From assembly GCA_950022655.1 (NCBI GenBank), contig OX465583.1, positions 10,127,798 through 10,191,797 on the forward strand: a stretch of DNA of 64,000 nt, read 5' to 3'. The stretch is from Alentia gelatinosa. Lineage: Eukaryota; Annelida; Polychaeta; Phyllodocida; Polynoidae. Shown in pieces: positions 31,963 to 43,297 of this stretch (its first letter is position 1; each line of letters starts with the position of its first letter). The position numbers were made by a program, and so were the translations under genes. The notes beneath the pieces are model-generated. The model saw only the letters and a list, made by a program, of their open reading frames with translations, was not told the origin of the DNA and did no database searches.

Positions 31963-33383
31963 TCTAGCAAGGGCCAGAGGTAAGCAAATGCTAACTTCAG
32001 CATGCAATAACCTCTTAAGCAGGATTCACATGTAGAGACTAATGTACCTGAGATATACTTTACACCTTTTCCCCAGTCTTGGACAATTTTTACTTTGGGG
32101 ATTCACATGGGATGACACACCTGGTAAAAAGTTCCTGAGAAGACTCAAGTATCCCTGAGGTATGTAAAAAGACATGTGATCCTGATTGCTTGCTTCCTAT
32201 GGACTAGGTTGGGTACTTAGTCTTCAACTCAGCATTGGGTACATTTGTCTCACCAAAATTCCAAAATTCATGCTTTCAATTTGAGTAACTTATACCATTT
32301 GCCAGTAGCACTATTCTGGAAATCATATCTGCCAGAACAGGATAATATTTTAGTTAAAACTAGTGTGAAGCAAATAGAACTTGATTATCAGTGCACTTTA
32401 TAATTATCATCTTTTGATTTCTTGGCAGTAGAGTATGTCAGGTTTTGTCACTAAAATTGACAGTATACCTTTACTTAGTCTTTTCTTTAAACAAGGAAGT
32501 AGATATTCTAATCTTCTCAAATAAAGATAACATTGTCTGTACTTGCCACTAAAGGGGCGTCATCATAGACAACGTCATAAGACTATCGTATGTGTTACTT
32601 TTGGGAAACTTTGTAATTTGCCGTCATAGTTAGTTAGAGGCCATCCATAAAGTATGTATGCAGGAAGGAGGGATGGGGTGGACTAAATGCATACACAAGT
32701 GTACAGGGGGAGGGAGGGGGTTAAGAGCTTGATTTTCCATATGCATGCATACAAAATTTATATGGGGATAAGCATAAACTGGTTTCCCAGGTAGCCGCTA
32801 GGGGGCACGACGGCAAAATACCCGCAGGGATAGCCCAATGGATATACCTGATTTTGGAAACCTCTGATAGCGCATGCGTGGGCTATATACCATGAATTAA
32901 CAAGATGGCATGTGTGACCGATTCAAAGGCAAGACCAAACTGTGACTACACTGTCAATATATAGGAAGATTTAAGATAACATATCTAGTTCGAAAATGAT
33001 TCAATACAATGTTTTCTTTGTATTTGAGTATTAAAACCATACTGACAGTCGATCCCTGAGCAAGATACACTCTCACAGTTAATTGTCAAGCGCCTGCGGT
33101 TGGAACGATGGCAGCTGGAATGCTAGTAGGTTGGTGATTAGGTTGGTTGGTGGTTAGACAAGTTGGAATGTAAGCAGGTTAGAGGTAAGCATGTTAGTTG
33201 GAAGGAAAGTTTAATGTGAGCAAACTGCAGTGGGAGAGGGGTAGCTAGGATGGTGGGTTGGTAGGTTGGAATATGAGCTGGCGATTTTGGGACATGTGCG
33301 GGGCTTCAGTCAGAGACTATATGGCCGGCGCACACCTGGCAACTTTTTTCCTTGAGATATATGCTTGAGCCTTTGTGGCGAAA
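31963..33383. other. Spacer between the two duplication copies
   Basis: Contains the dispersed repeat copy at about 32020-32290 (relative at 14418-14755) and a GGTTGG-rich stretch near 33105-33270. No gene is recognised. Confidence 0.5.
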
Positions 33384-33855
33384 ATACCTACATGTAAAAA
33401 ACTATATCTATGAATATAAAGGAAGTAACAAAACAGGTAGAACATGGTAGTTGTACTAGCAAAAATCGAGTTGAGTGCTAACTTTTCAACTGTCAATATA
33501 GAGTAACACTATACCACTGTGATCGGTCCACCATAATGGTTTGTTTGTTGCAGGTATCAAGTCATTACCCTATCCCCGGATAAAAGTAGAGAAGCAGTAG
33601 CTGGGAGAATAAAATTTTATTGAATTTTATGGATAAAATTATGTCGACCTTACTGGACGATGATATTAATATGTAATATGGATATGAATGGTAAGTAATA
33701 TTACATAATGGTAATTGACATGTATAATAAAGGTCAATTAATATAAGTATAAAATATGATATACAATACAGTAGTATGAAAAATACGTAGGTAATTGTAT
33801 ATATGAATGAAATAGCCAAGAGCCAATATATGGAGAGGGGGGTGGGGTAAAGTTT

Positions 33856-34701
33856 TTAAGAGGTATTGTTGAGGGACATAATCAGGGCTTGATTCACAGC
33901 AGAGGCATCAGTGTCCTTGATGTATGTCCGGTGGGCGTTAGACTTCCAGCCCCCGTACCGCTGTATGGCGAGTTCCGGCATACCGGCCTGGAATGCCTGC
34001 GTCGCGGCAGCCTTCCGGAGGCTGTGGAGGGTATATGTAGGGGGCTGGTTTGCCGCCTGGAGGAGTGACTTCCATTCCCTGGACAGTGTCCTGGTCGTGA
34101 GGATCTCTCCGTTCTCCAGGCTGAGGAATGGAGCCGTAGGGTCGGCCGTAGGTGCGGCCGCGATCATGGTCCGGATGGCCCGTACCGGGCAGGAGGACGG
34201 TTCGGGGGAGGCTCGTATCACGACTGTCTTTTCCTCCCCCGCCCTTTGCATGTTCTTCGCGGCTTTGACCCTTATCGATGCTTGAGTGGGCGTGACGACC
34301 ACGTCTCGGCGTGACAGGAGTCGCGCCGGGTCGTACTTTGCCGTAGACGGTGGGGCCACTTCGCTTTGCCGCAGGGCGGCAAAGTAGATAATCAGAACCG
34401 CGGCCCTCAGTCCGATGTGCATCGGGGAGTCCGTGAGGGCCGTGAGGGCCGCTCTGAAGACGTCCATTGGGACCGGAGGCTTGACGTTGGGATGGTACTC
34501 CTTGTTCCGTCTCATTGCATCCAGTGCGCGCCTCACCCGGAAGTCCTCGGTTGCCGCGACATCGCCGCCCGTGAGCCAGAGGTGCAACCGGACGTGCGAC
34601 AGCTGATTCGCGACCGTCGCAGGCGAGGGGGCGTGGCCCGCGACGTACTCTAGGTACGCCGTGGTGAAGGACACTGTGGGTTTCTGGGGGTCGGCGCCCA
34701 T
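33856..34701 (-). CDS. Retrotransposon tyrosine recombinase
   Basis: A 281-residue ORF from the ATG at 34701; the open frame extends upstream to about 34850 and there adds a SAM-like N-terminal segment (ANQRSAVSTYLAFCRR), so the true protein is probably longer. The catalytic set of the tyrosine recombinase family is present in order: Arg111 (ALRQSEV), Lys near 149, His226-x-x-Arg229 (HSLRKAAAT), Trp252 (YGGWKS) and nucleophile Tyr260 (HRTYIKD). It would integrate the circular DNA copy by site-specific-type recombination in place of a DDE integrase. It overlaps the RT/RNase H ORF in another frame, as is usual in DIRS-like elements. No stop breaks it. Confidence 0.88.
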   Translation of the reverse strand: MGADPQKPTVSFTTAYLEYVAGHAPSPATVANQLSHVRLHLWLTGGDVAATEDFRVRRALDAMRRNKEYHPNVKPPVPMDVFRAALTALTDSPMHIGLRAAVLIIYFAALRQSEVAPPSTAKYDPARLLSRRDVVVTPTQASIRVKAAKNMQRAGEEKTVVIRASPEPSSCPVRAIRTMIAAAPTADPTAPFLSLENGEILTTRTLSREWKSLLQAANQPPTYTLHSLRKAAATQAFQAGMPELAIQRYGGWKSNAHRTYIKDTDASAVNQALIMSLNNTS

Positions 34702-36040
34702 CCTCCGGCAAAAGGCTAGGTAGGTCGAGACGGCACTCCGCTGGTTCGCGACCGTTCCGGGGGCACGCGCCTCGCACTGCCGCGCAGATGCCCTCGTCTG
34801 GAGTGATCGTAGCGCCGGATCTGCAGGCGAGACGGAGAACGGGGTAGAAAGAAGTGTGTGTACATGGGATCACTTCAACGAGAGAATGATAATTTATATA
34901 ATTAACGGCCGTGATGAAGTCTCTCGAGGTCAGGTGGGCTCGGCTGAGGGCGTCTGCTACGGTGTTAAGCACCCCCGGAACGTGCGTGTACATGAACTCC
35001 ACCTGGAGTCTGGCTTGTACCGTCCAGGCCTGGCGGGCACACTCGGCGAGGACCGGATTCCTGGCACGCCCCAACCTGAGTGCCTGGACGGTTCCCATGT
35101 TATCGCAATACACTTCCACACGAGTGCCTCGGTCGCGGTCCGTGAGGAAAGTGCACATTGCGTAGACCGTATTTAGGGCCTCAAGCTCGGCGATACAGTT
35201 CACGGGGTCTACCAAGGGGCAGACCCTTCCGCAGTAGTAGTATCTCCCATCCGTGCCCCCTACTCCGCTGAGGCACGCGTCCACGATGATACATCTGGTA
35301 GGAGGCCCTCGAGGTATCAGGGCATGGCCGTTCCATCCCTCGGCGAACCGCAGGAACCACTGGAGGTCCTGCCGCATCTCCGAGTTGACGTTGATGTAGT
35401 ATCCGGCCATGCCCCGGAGGGCCTCGAGCAATTTGCTGACGAACGGTCGGGCTGGCCGTATACATTTTGCCACGTGTAGGACCCGACCGAGGACCGACTG
35501 CAGTTGTCGTTTCGTCAGCGAGCGTTTGGTTGAGACAGCCCTCACGTGCTCCCGCACTTCCTGTAGTTTGTCCCGCGGGATACTGAGGGACATATCCACG
35601 GAGTTTATGACTATCCCTAGCCACGTCACAACCCGGCTCGGGGGCTGTGCCTTTTCCCGGGCCTCGGGGAGGCCCAGCTCCCTGAACAGCTCTCGCGCTG
35701 TCTCGAAGTCGGCGGCCGCCTTGTCGGCCGACGGGGAGAGGATAATAAGGTCGTCCAGGTACATCGCGGCATCGACCCCCTTCTGGTCGAGGATCTTGAC
35801 GATGGCATCTGCTACACACTGCATGTGGTAGGAGGAGGCGCGGGCACCGAACGGCATGGCCGTATCGCAGTAGTACCCCTCCCCCCACGCGAAGCAGAGC
35901 AGAGGCCAGTCGAGGGGGTCGCACCGGAAGTTCTTATACGCCCGCGCGATGTCGATCGTGGACATATAACTCCCCGGCCCCGAGGCCACCAGGCGACCAT
36001 CGACGGTCGGGAGGCCATGTTCTCTCTCTTCACCGTACAC
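33938..36040 (-). CDS. Retrotransposon reverse transcriptase and RNase H (main part)
   Basis: An open frame of about 700 codons. The first 210 residues are the palm and thumb of a reverse transcriptase, with DIARAY (about 30), MPFGARAS (62-69) and catalytic YLDD (94-97). RNase H follows, with the acidic set Asp254 (VDACLSG), Glu285 or 287 (AELEAL), Asp313 (CDNMGT) and Asp363 (VADALSR). Real coding probably ends near 34840; further on this frame is an arginine-rich shadow of the recombinase ORF. The frame's N-terminal RT part lies upstream (36047-36832) in the same frame, separated by one TAA. Confidence 0.85.
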   Translation of the reverse strand: MYGEEREHGLPTVDGRLVASGPGSYMSTIDIARAYKNFRCDPLDWPLLCFAWGEGYYCDTAMPFGARASSYHMQCVADAIVKILDQKGVDAAMYLDDLIILSPSADKAAADFETARELFRELGLPEAREKAQPPSRVVTWLGIVINSVDMSLSIPRDKLQEVREHVRAVSTKRSLTKRQLQSVLGRVLHVAKCIRPARPFVSKLLEALRGMAGYYINVNSEMRQDLQWFLRFAEGWNGHALIPRGPPTRCIIVDACLSGVGGTDGRYYYCGRVCPLVDPVNCIAELEALNTVYAMCTFLTDRDRGTRVEVYCDNMGTVQALRLGRARNPVLAECARQAWTVQARLQVEFMYTHVPGVLNTVADALSRAHLTSRDFITAVNYINYHSLVEVIPCTHTSFYPVLRLACRSGATITPDEGICAAVRGACPRNGREPAECRLDLPSLLPEDGRRPPETHSVLHHGVPRVRRGPRPLACDGRESAVARPVAPLAHGRRCRGNRGLPGEARTGCNETEQGVPSQRQASGPNGRLQSGPHGPHGLPDAHRTEGRGSDYLLCRPAAKRSGPTVYGKVRPGATPVTPRRGRHAHSSIDKGQSREEHAKGGGGKDSRDTSLPRTVLLPGTGHPDHDRGRTYGRPYGSIPQPGERRDPHDQDTVQGMEVTPPGGKPAPYIYPPQPPEGCRDAGIPGRYAGTRHTAVRGLEV

Positions 36041-36046
36041 AGAGTT

Positions 36047-36832
36047 TTACACGATGTAGCTGTTCACGCTGGATTCCTTGGGGTACGTCATATCCATGAT
36101 AACGCGGCGATCAGACGTACCCCGTAGACCGTACGGGTGAAAGGGGGGATCCTCGAACGGACCCATGAGGTTGGAATGCCCCTTCTCCTTGTCAATGAAT
36201 CTCGCTATCTGGTCCGGGTATCCCGTGGCACTGGGGTGGTTGGGCACCCCCCGCGTGTCGGTAACCGGGCCGGCGTACCCCAGAGGGAATCCGAACCTAA
36301 CGAAATCCATGAGTTCCTCCTTTCCGGGGATACCCGAGAGGTATCGGATCCAGACTGGGATGTTGAGATCAGTAGGGATCTCGATACGGGCCCCGAGGGC
36401 GTTGGGCATCCCCGTGCGCCGCACCCGGTCGTAGATATCGGCGTGTCCCGGCGGCCCGGGGGCGGAGAAGTGGGGCCAGTGGGCCCGCCTATGTCCGGCG
36501 AACGTGCCGGGGTCGGCCCGGACTCCGGGAGTGGGAATACCTGTCTCGCAGAACTCCCTAACGGCATCGAAGTCGATTCGTAGATTATCGTTGCCGTCCT
36601 CCCGGGGCAATTGCCGAGCCAATTGCTCCACATCCCCGCTGTCGCCCCTATACACGGGAGTGTATTCCTCAGGGGGCGGGGATTTCTGCTTGCGTGAGTC
36701 CCCCACGTGCTCGGCACACTGTGTTGTTGTCACGTGGGGTGTGACGTCACGGGTCGTGCACTCCTTGACCGGGTCGCCCTCGCTGAGTGCACTCGTACCT
36801 GGGGCGAGAGGTGTTACACGCGCCACACTCAC
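36047..36832 (-). pseudogene. N-terminal part of the reverse transcriptase ORF, ended by an in-frame stop
   Basis: A frame of 261 codons containing FGFPLGYAG, NHPSATGYPDQIARFIDKE, GPFEDPPFHPYG and RRVIMDMTYPKESSVN, the fingers-side start of DIRS-type reverse transcriptases. It ends at TAA (36047-36049), and the same frame then continues straight into the RT palm. A single nonsense codon thus splits the RT domain; if it is real and not a sequencing error, this copy makes no full polymerase without readthrough. The frame starts with GTG overlapping the Gag stop by four bases, so translation of this ORF must begin in another way. Confidence 0.8.
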
Positions 36833-37923
36833 TCGCGGGGCACGTCCGGTCCGTTTTTTGAAGCCGTTGGTTGTTGTTTCTGCACTCCTGAGAGGTCGGT
36901 GGTGCGCAGCGTGTGCCCGGCCTGCGGCATCCGGCGTGGGGCAGGTGCGGATGTTGGTGCAGCGCTCTCATACCCGCCACCGTACAACAGCTTCCTGTTG
37001 CACGCGTGTATAGAGTGCGTGCACATCCTGCCGACCGAATCACAAAATGAGCACACATGCACCCATTTGATCCCGCCATCTTGGTGGCCGTTCCGCTGTC
37101 GACACCCCCTCTCCGAGTTGAATGCCCGGCAGGGCAGCTCCCGTCCTCCGGCCTTGCCCGTGTCCTGGCCGTCGTGCACCGTCGTGGTCGCCGTCATCGC
37201 GAGCCGGACACGCTCGTCCTGTATGCGCACATGGTCGGACCAGTAAATCCTCCCGGCCTCGACCTGGTCAAAAATGAACTGGGACCAACGCCTGACTCCG
37301 GCCCACGGCCGAGTCTGGGCATCGATCGACACCTGGGACAGGTGGCGATACATGTCCCTCCTGTCGTCCTCGGGGACCGCCCGGTGGTCCTCCATCATTA
37401 CCAGAAACGCGCTTACATATTCCATGGGGCCGAGCGTTCCCCTGACCTCGAGCCTCTGGTTCACGGTGAAGAGGCCCTCGCGTTCCACATACATGTAAGG
37501 TTTGGACAATAATCTAATGGTATGGAGATCAGAACTAAACCTACCGGCCGTGCGGTCGTGTCGTAGTCCCTCACGGTCGAGTTCTTTCTGGAGGAGCTCG
37601 TCTGGGAGGTACCGGTCGCGAAGTTGACGGGGTGCCGGGAGACGGGATGCTTGATCGTTGGCCCAGTCCCTGGTCCGGTCCTCCGCGACGGTGGCCTCTC
37701 TAACGGTCGCCGGCTGAGATGCCCTCGATGGTGATTTTGCCCGTTGAAGTCCTTTTATCGCCTCGAGTATCAGCGCGACATTGCCCTCCAGAGCCGTTAT
37801 TCTCAACGTCTTGACGTTTTCGTTCGACGGCTGTGTCGATCCCCTCAGTGTGGCCTCGGACCCTGCGGCCGCCTCCGGTGCCTGGGACGTGCTAGGCACG
37901 GGCGTGTTCCTCGTATTAGGCAT
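36829..37923 (-). CDS. Retrotransposon Gag-like protein
   Basis: A 364-residue ORF from the ATG at 37923. The N-terminal 100 residues are polar and probably disordered. The middle (about 105-250) is mostly helical and would be the capsid-like part. The C-terminal part has a Cys/His cluster (Cys about 265, 274, 291, 294, 301 and 308; His about 289, 303 and 306) starting PCRAFNSERGC and containing HVCSFCD, which resembles the zinc-binding region of DIRS-type Gag proteins. It ends at TGA 36829-36831, overlapping the RT frame. It is the first ORF of the element, and no internal stop is present. Confidence 0.75.
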   Translation of the reverse strand: MPNTRNTPVPSTSQAPEAAAGSEATLRGSTQPSNENVKTLRITALEGNVALILEAIKGLQRAKSPSRASQPATVREATVAEDRTRDWANDQASRLPAPRQLRDRYLPDELLQKELDREGLRHDRTAGRFSSDLHTIRLLSKPYMYVEREGLFTVNQRLEVRGTLGPMEYVSAFLVMMEDHRAVPEDDRRDMYRHLSQVSIDAQTRPWAGVRRWSQFIFDQVEAGRIYWSDHVRIQDERVRLAMTATTTVHDGQDTGKAGGRELPCRAFNSERGCRQRNGHQDGGIKWVHVCSFCDSVGRMCTHSIHACNRKLLYGGGYESAAPTSAPAPRRMPQAGHTLRTTDLSGVQKQQPTASKNGPDVPRE

Positions 37924-38361
37924 TTCCACTTCTTTCTATCGTTCTATCGCCCTCTTATCATGTGTATGGGGTGCTGGCCTATACTCGGGGAGTATTGGGC
38001 TGCGAGCACGTGCCAAGGAGACGAAAAAAGGTGCTGTAGTACGTGCGTACTGTAGAGCGGGTGGAGAAGAAGTGAGGCCGGGGTACGGACCGGGCTGTAC
38101 CACGTGACCTCGTGGTATGTGTGAAAGCCGCGAGGGGGCAGGAGGGGCGCCCGTGAGGCGCGGTAGAGGGGGACACCGGGGAGGCAATGATTACCCCTGA
38201 GCAATGCCCATGGGTTTACAATTATATAGAACGTGTAGAATCTTTGCTGTCGGATGGGTTTCCGAGCCTCAGATGTCTGACAGCGTGTTGGTTCGGCGTC
38301 ATTTCGATGAGAAAAAATTTCTTTATATATATATTTTTTTTAATTATATAGAATGCCCTGA

Positions 38362-38476
38362 CCATGCTGTACAAGTCACAGAACGAGATGGTAATTTACG
38401 GTTTGTACAGAATGAGGCATTTATGCCGAGTTCTGTACAAACCGTAAATAATCATCTGTGACTTGCACAAGCATGG
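38362..38476. repeat. 115-bp imperfect palindrome near the right end of the retrotransposon
   Basis: CCATGCTGTACAAGTCACAG at the left is inverted by CTGTGACTTGCACAAGCATGG at the right. The inner pair ATTTACGGTTTGTACAGAA / TTCTGTACAAACCGTAAAT is perfect, around a short GGCATTT-type centre. It may be part of the element's leader or a nested MITE. A related unpaired sequence lies near 14270-14345. Confidence 0.8.
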
Positions 38477-39894
38477 TTGGACGTTATACATTTACTATAT
38501 ACCCCCAAATTTTTTTTAAATCATTGATTTCATTTGGCATAACAACCAATATTTTGATAAACATGTATGGGAAGGTAGTCCATATTTTCCTTACGGACCA
38601 GTGGTCTGTACAGTATTTTTACGTTCTATGGCGAAACGGTGTGTATTTACAGTATATACAGCATGGGTATATAGTAAATATATATATATATTATAGATGT
38701 TGCATTGATGCTGTTAGAACATAGAAAGACTATTCTGTATAGCTACATAGGTATCCAAACACCATGCAGTACGCTGCTTTGTTTATAAAGGGTCTGAAGC
38801 AGATATTATATTATTACAGAGATGTAGGCTATGAAGATGCTTATTCAGGAGTCGGATTATTAGGCATATGGTTGACAGAATTATGATTGTCTTGTGAGAT
38901 ATTATGTGAAATTTATGTTAACTGACACTATAAATGATACCTTATTCCTTCAAAACATACATTCTAACCGAGTGTATGTGGAGCCCATTGAGAGTTTGCT
39001 CTTCACAAAAATATACTACTTTATATGAATATATTCTACAAAAAAGACTTGCCCTGTTAGGATTCCTCAATGCCTCACACTATGTAACACAGTGAAATTA
39101 ATTCCAATGCAATGATAGATGAAGGACATAGTATTGACTTCCGTTGTGATGCCCTTGATGGTCAGACTGGGATTCTCATAAGGTGTAAATTGAATTGAAA
39201 AAGAAAAGAACTGCTTGGGGAAAATCATGTTAAAGATTGTTCAAAAAGGCTAAAATTATCATTGAATAATCCAAAAACAATTTTTTTTAAATATAGAACT
39301 ATACTTTCGAATATTTCAAGTGTGGGTACAGTCATTCTGACACAATTGTGGTTATGAAGATACATTCTTAGATACTGAAGGGGCATCCAGACAATTTTAC
39401 AGTTTAACAGGTATTTGCTGCTCATTAACCTTTAGCTTGACATAAAGGGAACATTCCATGGCACCCTTATTTTATGGAATATCATCAACCTTTTCATTAA
39501 TTCAAGTGACATATATGGGTTGAGGTGCTGCTTATTTTCCATTCATAATGATTACTGATTGCTCAATCCAGAACATTCCTTAGGTATTTCAATGTACAAT
39601 ACAACTGTCTCTATACCCTATGGTCATTGGTCTCTTCATTGGAAATGTCAACATGTTCTTTTATAATGAATCTATCATGTCGACTATAATCATAGTAGTG
39701 TCCAACCTATGGTGCAACGGGCTGAAATATTGATAAAACAGGGCAAACCTATTTGCACTATATTAGTGCATGCTGAAAAGAAGGAGTTGACTGGTCATCA
39801 GCATCATTTTGATGACTATACATAATTCATCGTCAAACAATGCAGCAACCAACTCCATTTGATTCAGTTCATACTCATAGATGAACTTGATTAA

Positions 39895-40208
39895 GTATGG
39901 ACAATAAAGAAGAAACCAACAAGTTTTGGTCACAGTTGTCTTTCTCCATAGAGTTTGAATGCAGAGTGATATGAATGATGCAACAGCCTAATGAATATTA
40001 CAAAGCATTCAAATGATATCGAGATTGATGTTTTTGACTAAAACAAGTTGCTTTCTATATTTATCTCACCTGTATACATACACTAATTGAACTGATGTGT
40101 GCAAGATATCAAATCCCATTGAGTATTGGTACTAATACTTGAAGGACCATTGATAATAATTTAATGATGTAAAACCTATGGGACGAAATTACCAGGGGTG
40201 AGATAATG
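39895..40208. mobile_element. Foldback element within copy B
   Basis: Paralogue of 27955-28263, with the same AAGAAACCAACAAGTTTTGGTC arm and closing CAGGGGTGAGATAAT. It is more eroded: the loop is GATGCAACAGCCTAATG and the left bracket is TTATCTCACCTG. Confidence 0.65.
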
Positions 40209-42570
40209 GGCAGTCCTTGATAAGAAGTCCAATGGTTTAGTACTGCCTTGGAAATGCTAGGTAGAGAATCTGTATGGCTGCTTGTCTTCGTGGGGAGATC
40301 ACCTAAAGATGGTCAAGATGATTTAATAGCCATGCATATAAACAAAGGGGATTGGCAAGTATCTGGTGTGAGGAGTATGTGACACACTTTTCATGCAAGT
40401 CATCGCGAACCTATGGTGCCTAAAACATGAGAGTTGTGTTTATCAATTGAAATGTTCCTTTATACATCCTGAAGAACGCGAATCTGACCTGGCCCTCTAA
40501 ATAGGTAGACTATCAGACAACTGTTGATATTTGTAGAATATTATCACCCACAAAACGTTGACTTGTCTCATTTTCTGGTGACAAGTTAAACCAAACAGTA
40601 CGATCTTCATCTAGGACACAGTCTTGATCTATGAATAGATCTGTCATAGTCTTATTGGTAGTGACTGCACACTACAGTGTATCACTGGTCAGCATCGGGC
40701 AAATACTATCTATGTGCAATGTAAGTAGACAGCAGGTGTATATTTTTATCAAATAGGGGCACACATACAATATCCTCTACAGTTAAGCATCGATGCAATA
40801 GTGTTGTACACAATATGTCCAACATGGTAATCATTTTACCAGTCACCACTAATGGGCAGTGGCCAATGAACCTGACAGAAGGAAATGCAATGCTCAGAAG
40901 AAAATGCTTAACAAATATGTGTTTTGTCTTTTGACTTATTCGTCGACTTAACCAATCAAGCATTAAAGGAAATATATGGTAATTATCCCTTGGAAAATTA
41001 AGAATTCACACAATTCTAAAAATTAGGTTTTCTAGTTGCAAATATCTTACTCTTATTTGATTATCGTAGAATTCTATATGATGTGTCCTCTGTTAAGCAT
41101 TAGAGACAATGTATGTTATTCAGAATTGATTAATGACAGAATAATAGATTCTTTCATTTAAAGTATCATGCATGCTATATGAAATCATTCAGGCAAGTGG
41201 ACATGGTGAGTAGTGCTAGAAACTATCATAAAGAAAATTTGGGCATGCTTCAACTGCCTGCTACACTATATGATTTTTTCAGATTTTTTTACTATCCCAT
41301 CAGTTCTTCATTTCGGCAGGTTTTGGCATACATTGGTCACACAGTGGAAGCTGTATAAGTCTAGTCACCAAGCAACCAACAAAGACATTCTAGTCACTCA
41401 AGTGCCCATACAACTGTTAATTTTAAATTAAAGTTCTGCATATGCATCTATAGCAAGTGATTGATTCATCCTTCAAATAGAATAGAAACATACATAGATT
41501 TATGCCCAGGCTCCCTAAATGCCTATGATTAAAACCCTCCATTTGGTGGCCTTGTCGTTTATATTCATCCAGTGTGAACCCAGTGAATTTCTATATATTA
41601 AAGGTGTCAGATACCATAACTTTGGTATACAGATTGAAATCTGTCGCATACGGCCTCAAAGCCATTGTATGCGGGAAAATAGTCCTTTAGGGCTACATAA
41701 CAAAGAAATAGTCCCAAGTGTTATACTCTTTAATAAGGCAACTACTGGGTTTAATATATTTGAAAAGATGGATAATTAATGGTTTTGTGGACAGGCGGCT
41801 CTGTAAACCACTCAAAGTTGACGTTGTAACACACTCGCTAGCACTCGCGTGTTACTATGCATCAACCTTTCATGGGTTACAGCTGCCTATCCACAAAACC
41901 ATCGTTTATTATTTATTCATTCAATAGCCAAACGTCCATGATCTTCTGGTGATAGCCATTTAATTGAAGTATTGGTGTTGGCATATTAGTACCAGTGAAT
42001 CATCTTATTGTTTTGAAGAGAATGGCTTCCACAGAAACTGATTTATGCATAGGTGCAGGTAAGGGGAACTGGTAAGGGGATCAGGCAAAAGCCTTGACTT
42101 TACCTGGCAGGGAGGAAGGGGTCTGTAGAATAATTTATCTCACCCCAGATATTTTTTCTCCATAGACCTAACATTGGAAACTCGTATCTAACACCCATTA
42201 GATATTTAGGAAATATATCCAATGGGGGATAATGTCACAAATGTTAGCCCATTAGTCAATATTAAGGGTGAGATAAATTCAGAAACCCATTCAAGTTTAG
42301 GGTCAATTGTGAATTACTACGTGATTCAAACTCGATGGGATACGAGCTCAGACCCTAAACTTTCATGGGTTTCCTCTATAGTATGCCTAGGAAAGTACAG
42401 TGTACAAGGAGACCTTGTACGTATCATTTAAGGATATTCAAGCTTGTTCGCTAGATTGAATAAAGTTGACTGACATCGTTCCTGGGTCATGTTGGCGTAC
42501 AGAAACAGGTTTACAAGTAATAGCCTAAATCATTCAAGAAGGCCCAGGAACGAATCGCATCTCATCACAT

Positions 42571-43297
42571 TTTTTTTTTTTTTTTTTTTTTTATATTCAA
42601 GAAGACAAATACATTCGCCTCATTTGGGCGTTCTTCCATGTAGTCGTACAGAGAGGTAAACAGATAATTAGATAAACATAACATTGCTTCTGATCATTGA
42701 TCTTATTCATTTTAGAGTACTCTGGACTGATAATCCATTATATATTATTACTCATAACATATTGTAGTGATATTTATCGGGGGACACAAGACCCGACGAG
42801 CAGATCCGGTTTATATGACGACAGGTTTTATTAATCCGTATGAACGTACACAGTGTTACCGCTCTCCGGCGGTGCCTAGCCTTTATATAGCACACATCCA
42901 CAGGGGAGAACTGAGTGGGCTGATTAGGGCGACCTGGGGGTGTCCTCGCTCGATAAGCGGGAGCACCAGAATGAATCCAACCGCCTCAGGGGCCCTCCTT
43001 ATATAGGGCGCCCCACTGACGTCACAGGCTTGAGAGCGCGGCGAGGCGCCTCCTCCCGGGAGGCGCCCGTACTACGCGTAACCCTCCTCCGGAGACCGCT
43101 GCCCGCGATCCCCTATTATCGCCACACTATATACAGACATAATTATGTATTAATACAGTAGGTGGGCATTAAGGATAGTACACTAATAATTACATATATT
43201 AGTTAATACCGATCAGTATTATACCTTATTGGAGAGAGATTCAATAAGGCTATTTTAAGTTTAACCGACGTCATATGACAGCCTGTATTTTAAAAAT
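42571..43297 (-). mobile_element. Insertion in copy B with poly-A end and a GC-rich promoter-like block
   Basis: Copy A reads CTCATCACATCCTACC across this site (31846-31861). Copy B has CTCATCACAT at 42561-42570, then about 727 extra bases, then ATCCTACC. The insert begins with a T tract (42571-42592) and a retroposon 3' end like the one at 10897. Its GC-rich half carries, on the minus strand, TGACGTCA (43017-43024) about 13 bases upstream of CCTATATAAGG (43007-42997), then an AATAAA-type signal near 42830. That is a compact promoter/terminator arrangement like an LTR. It may be a composite of two insertions. Confidence 0.5.

Larger units (their letters stand above)
33563..38672 (-). mobile_element. 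DIRS/Ngaro-type tyrosine-recombinase retrotransposon
   Basis: Boundaries come from copy A. The empty site GGTATCGAGTAAAGTAAATA (26050-26069) is split here into GGTATCAAGT (to 33562) and AGTAAATATA (from 38673). The 5.1 kb insert encodes, on the minus strand, a Gag-like protein, a reverse transcriptase/RNase H and a tyrosine recombinase in overlapping frames, without a DDE integrase. That is the order expected of DIRS-like elements. Its coding part is far richer in GC than the host flanks. Neither LTRs nor a target duplication longer than AGT are seen. Inverted versus split direct termini could not be resolved, so DIRS and Ngaro cannot be separated. Confidence 0.88.

Noticed and set aside
33938..34830. 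C-terminal half of the long RT ORF as a separate protein domain
   Set aside because: This part is arginine-rich and overlaps the tyrosine recombinase in another frame; the recombinase frame carries the recognisable catalytic residues.
34366..37512. Plus-strand ORFs opposite the retrotransposon
   Set aside because: They are GC-rich antisense shadows of the Gag, RT and recombinase frames, with no domain of their own.
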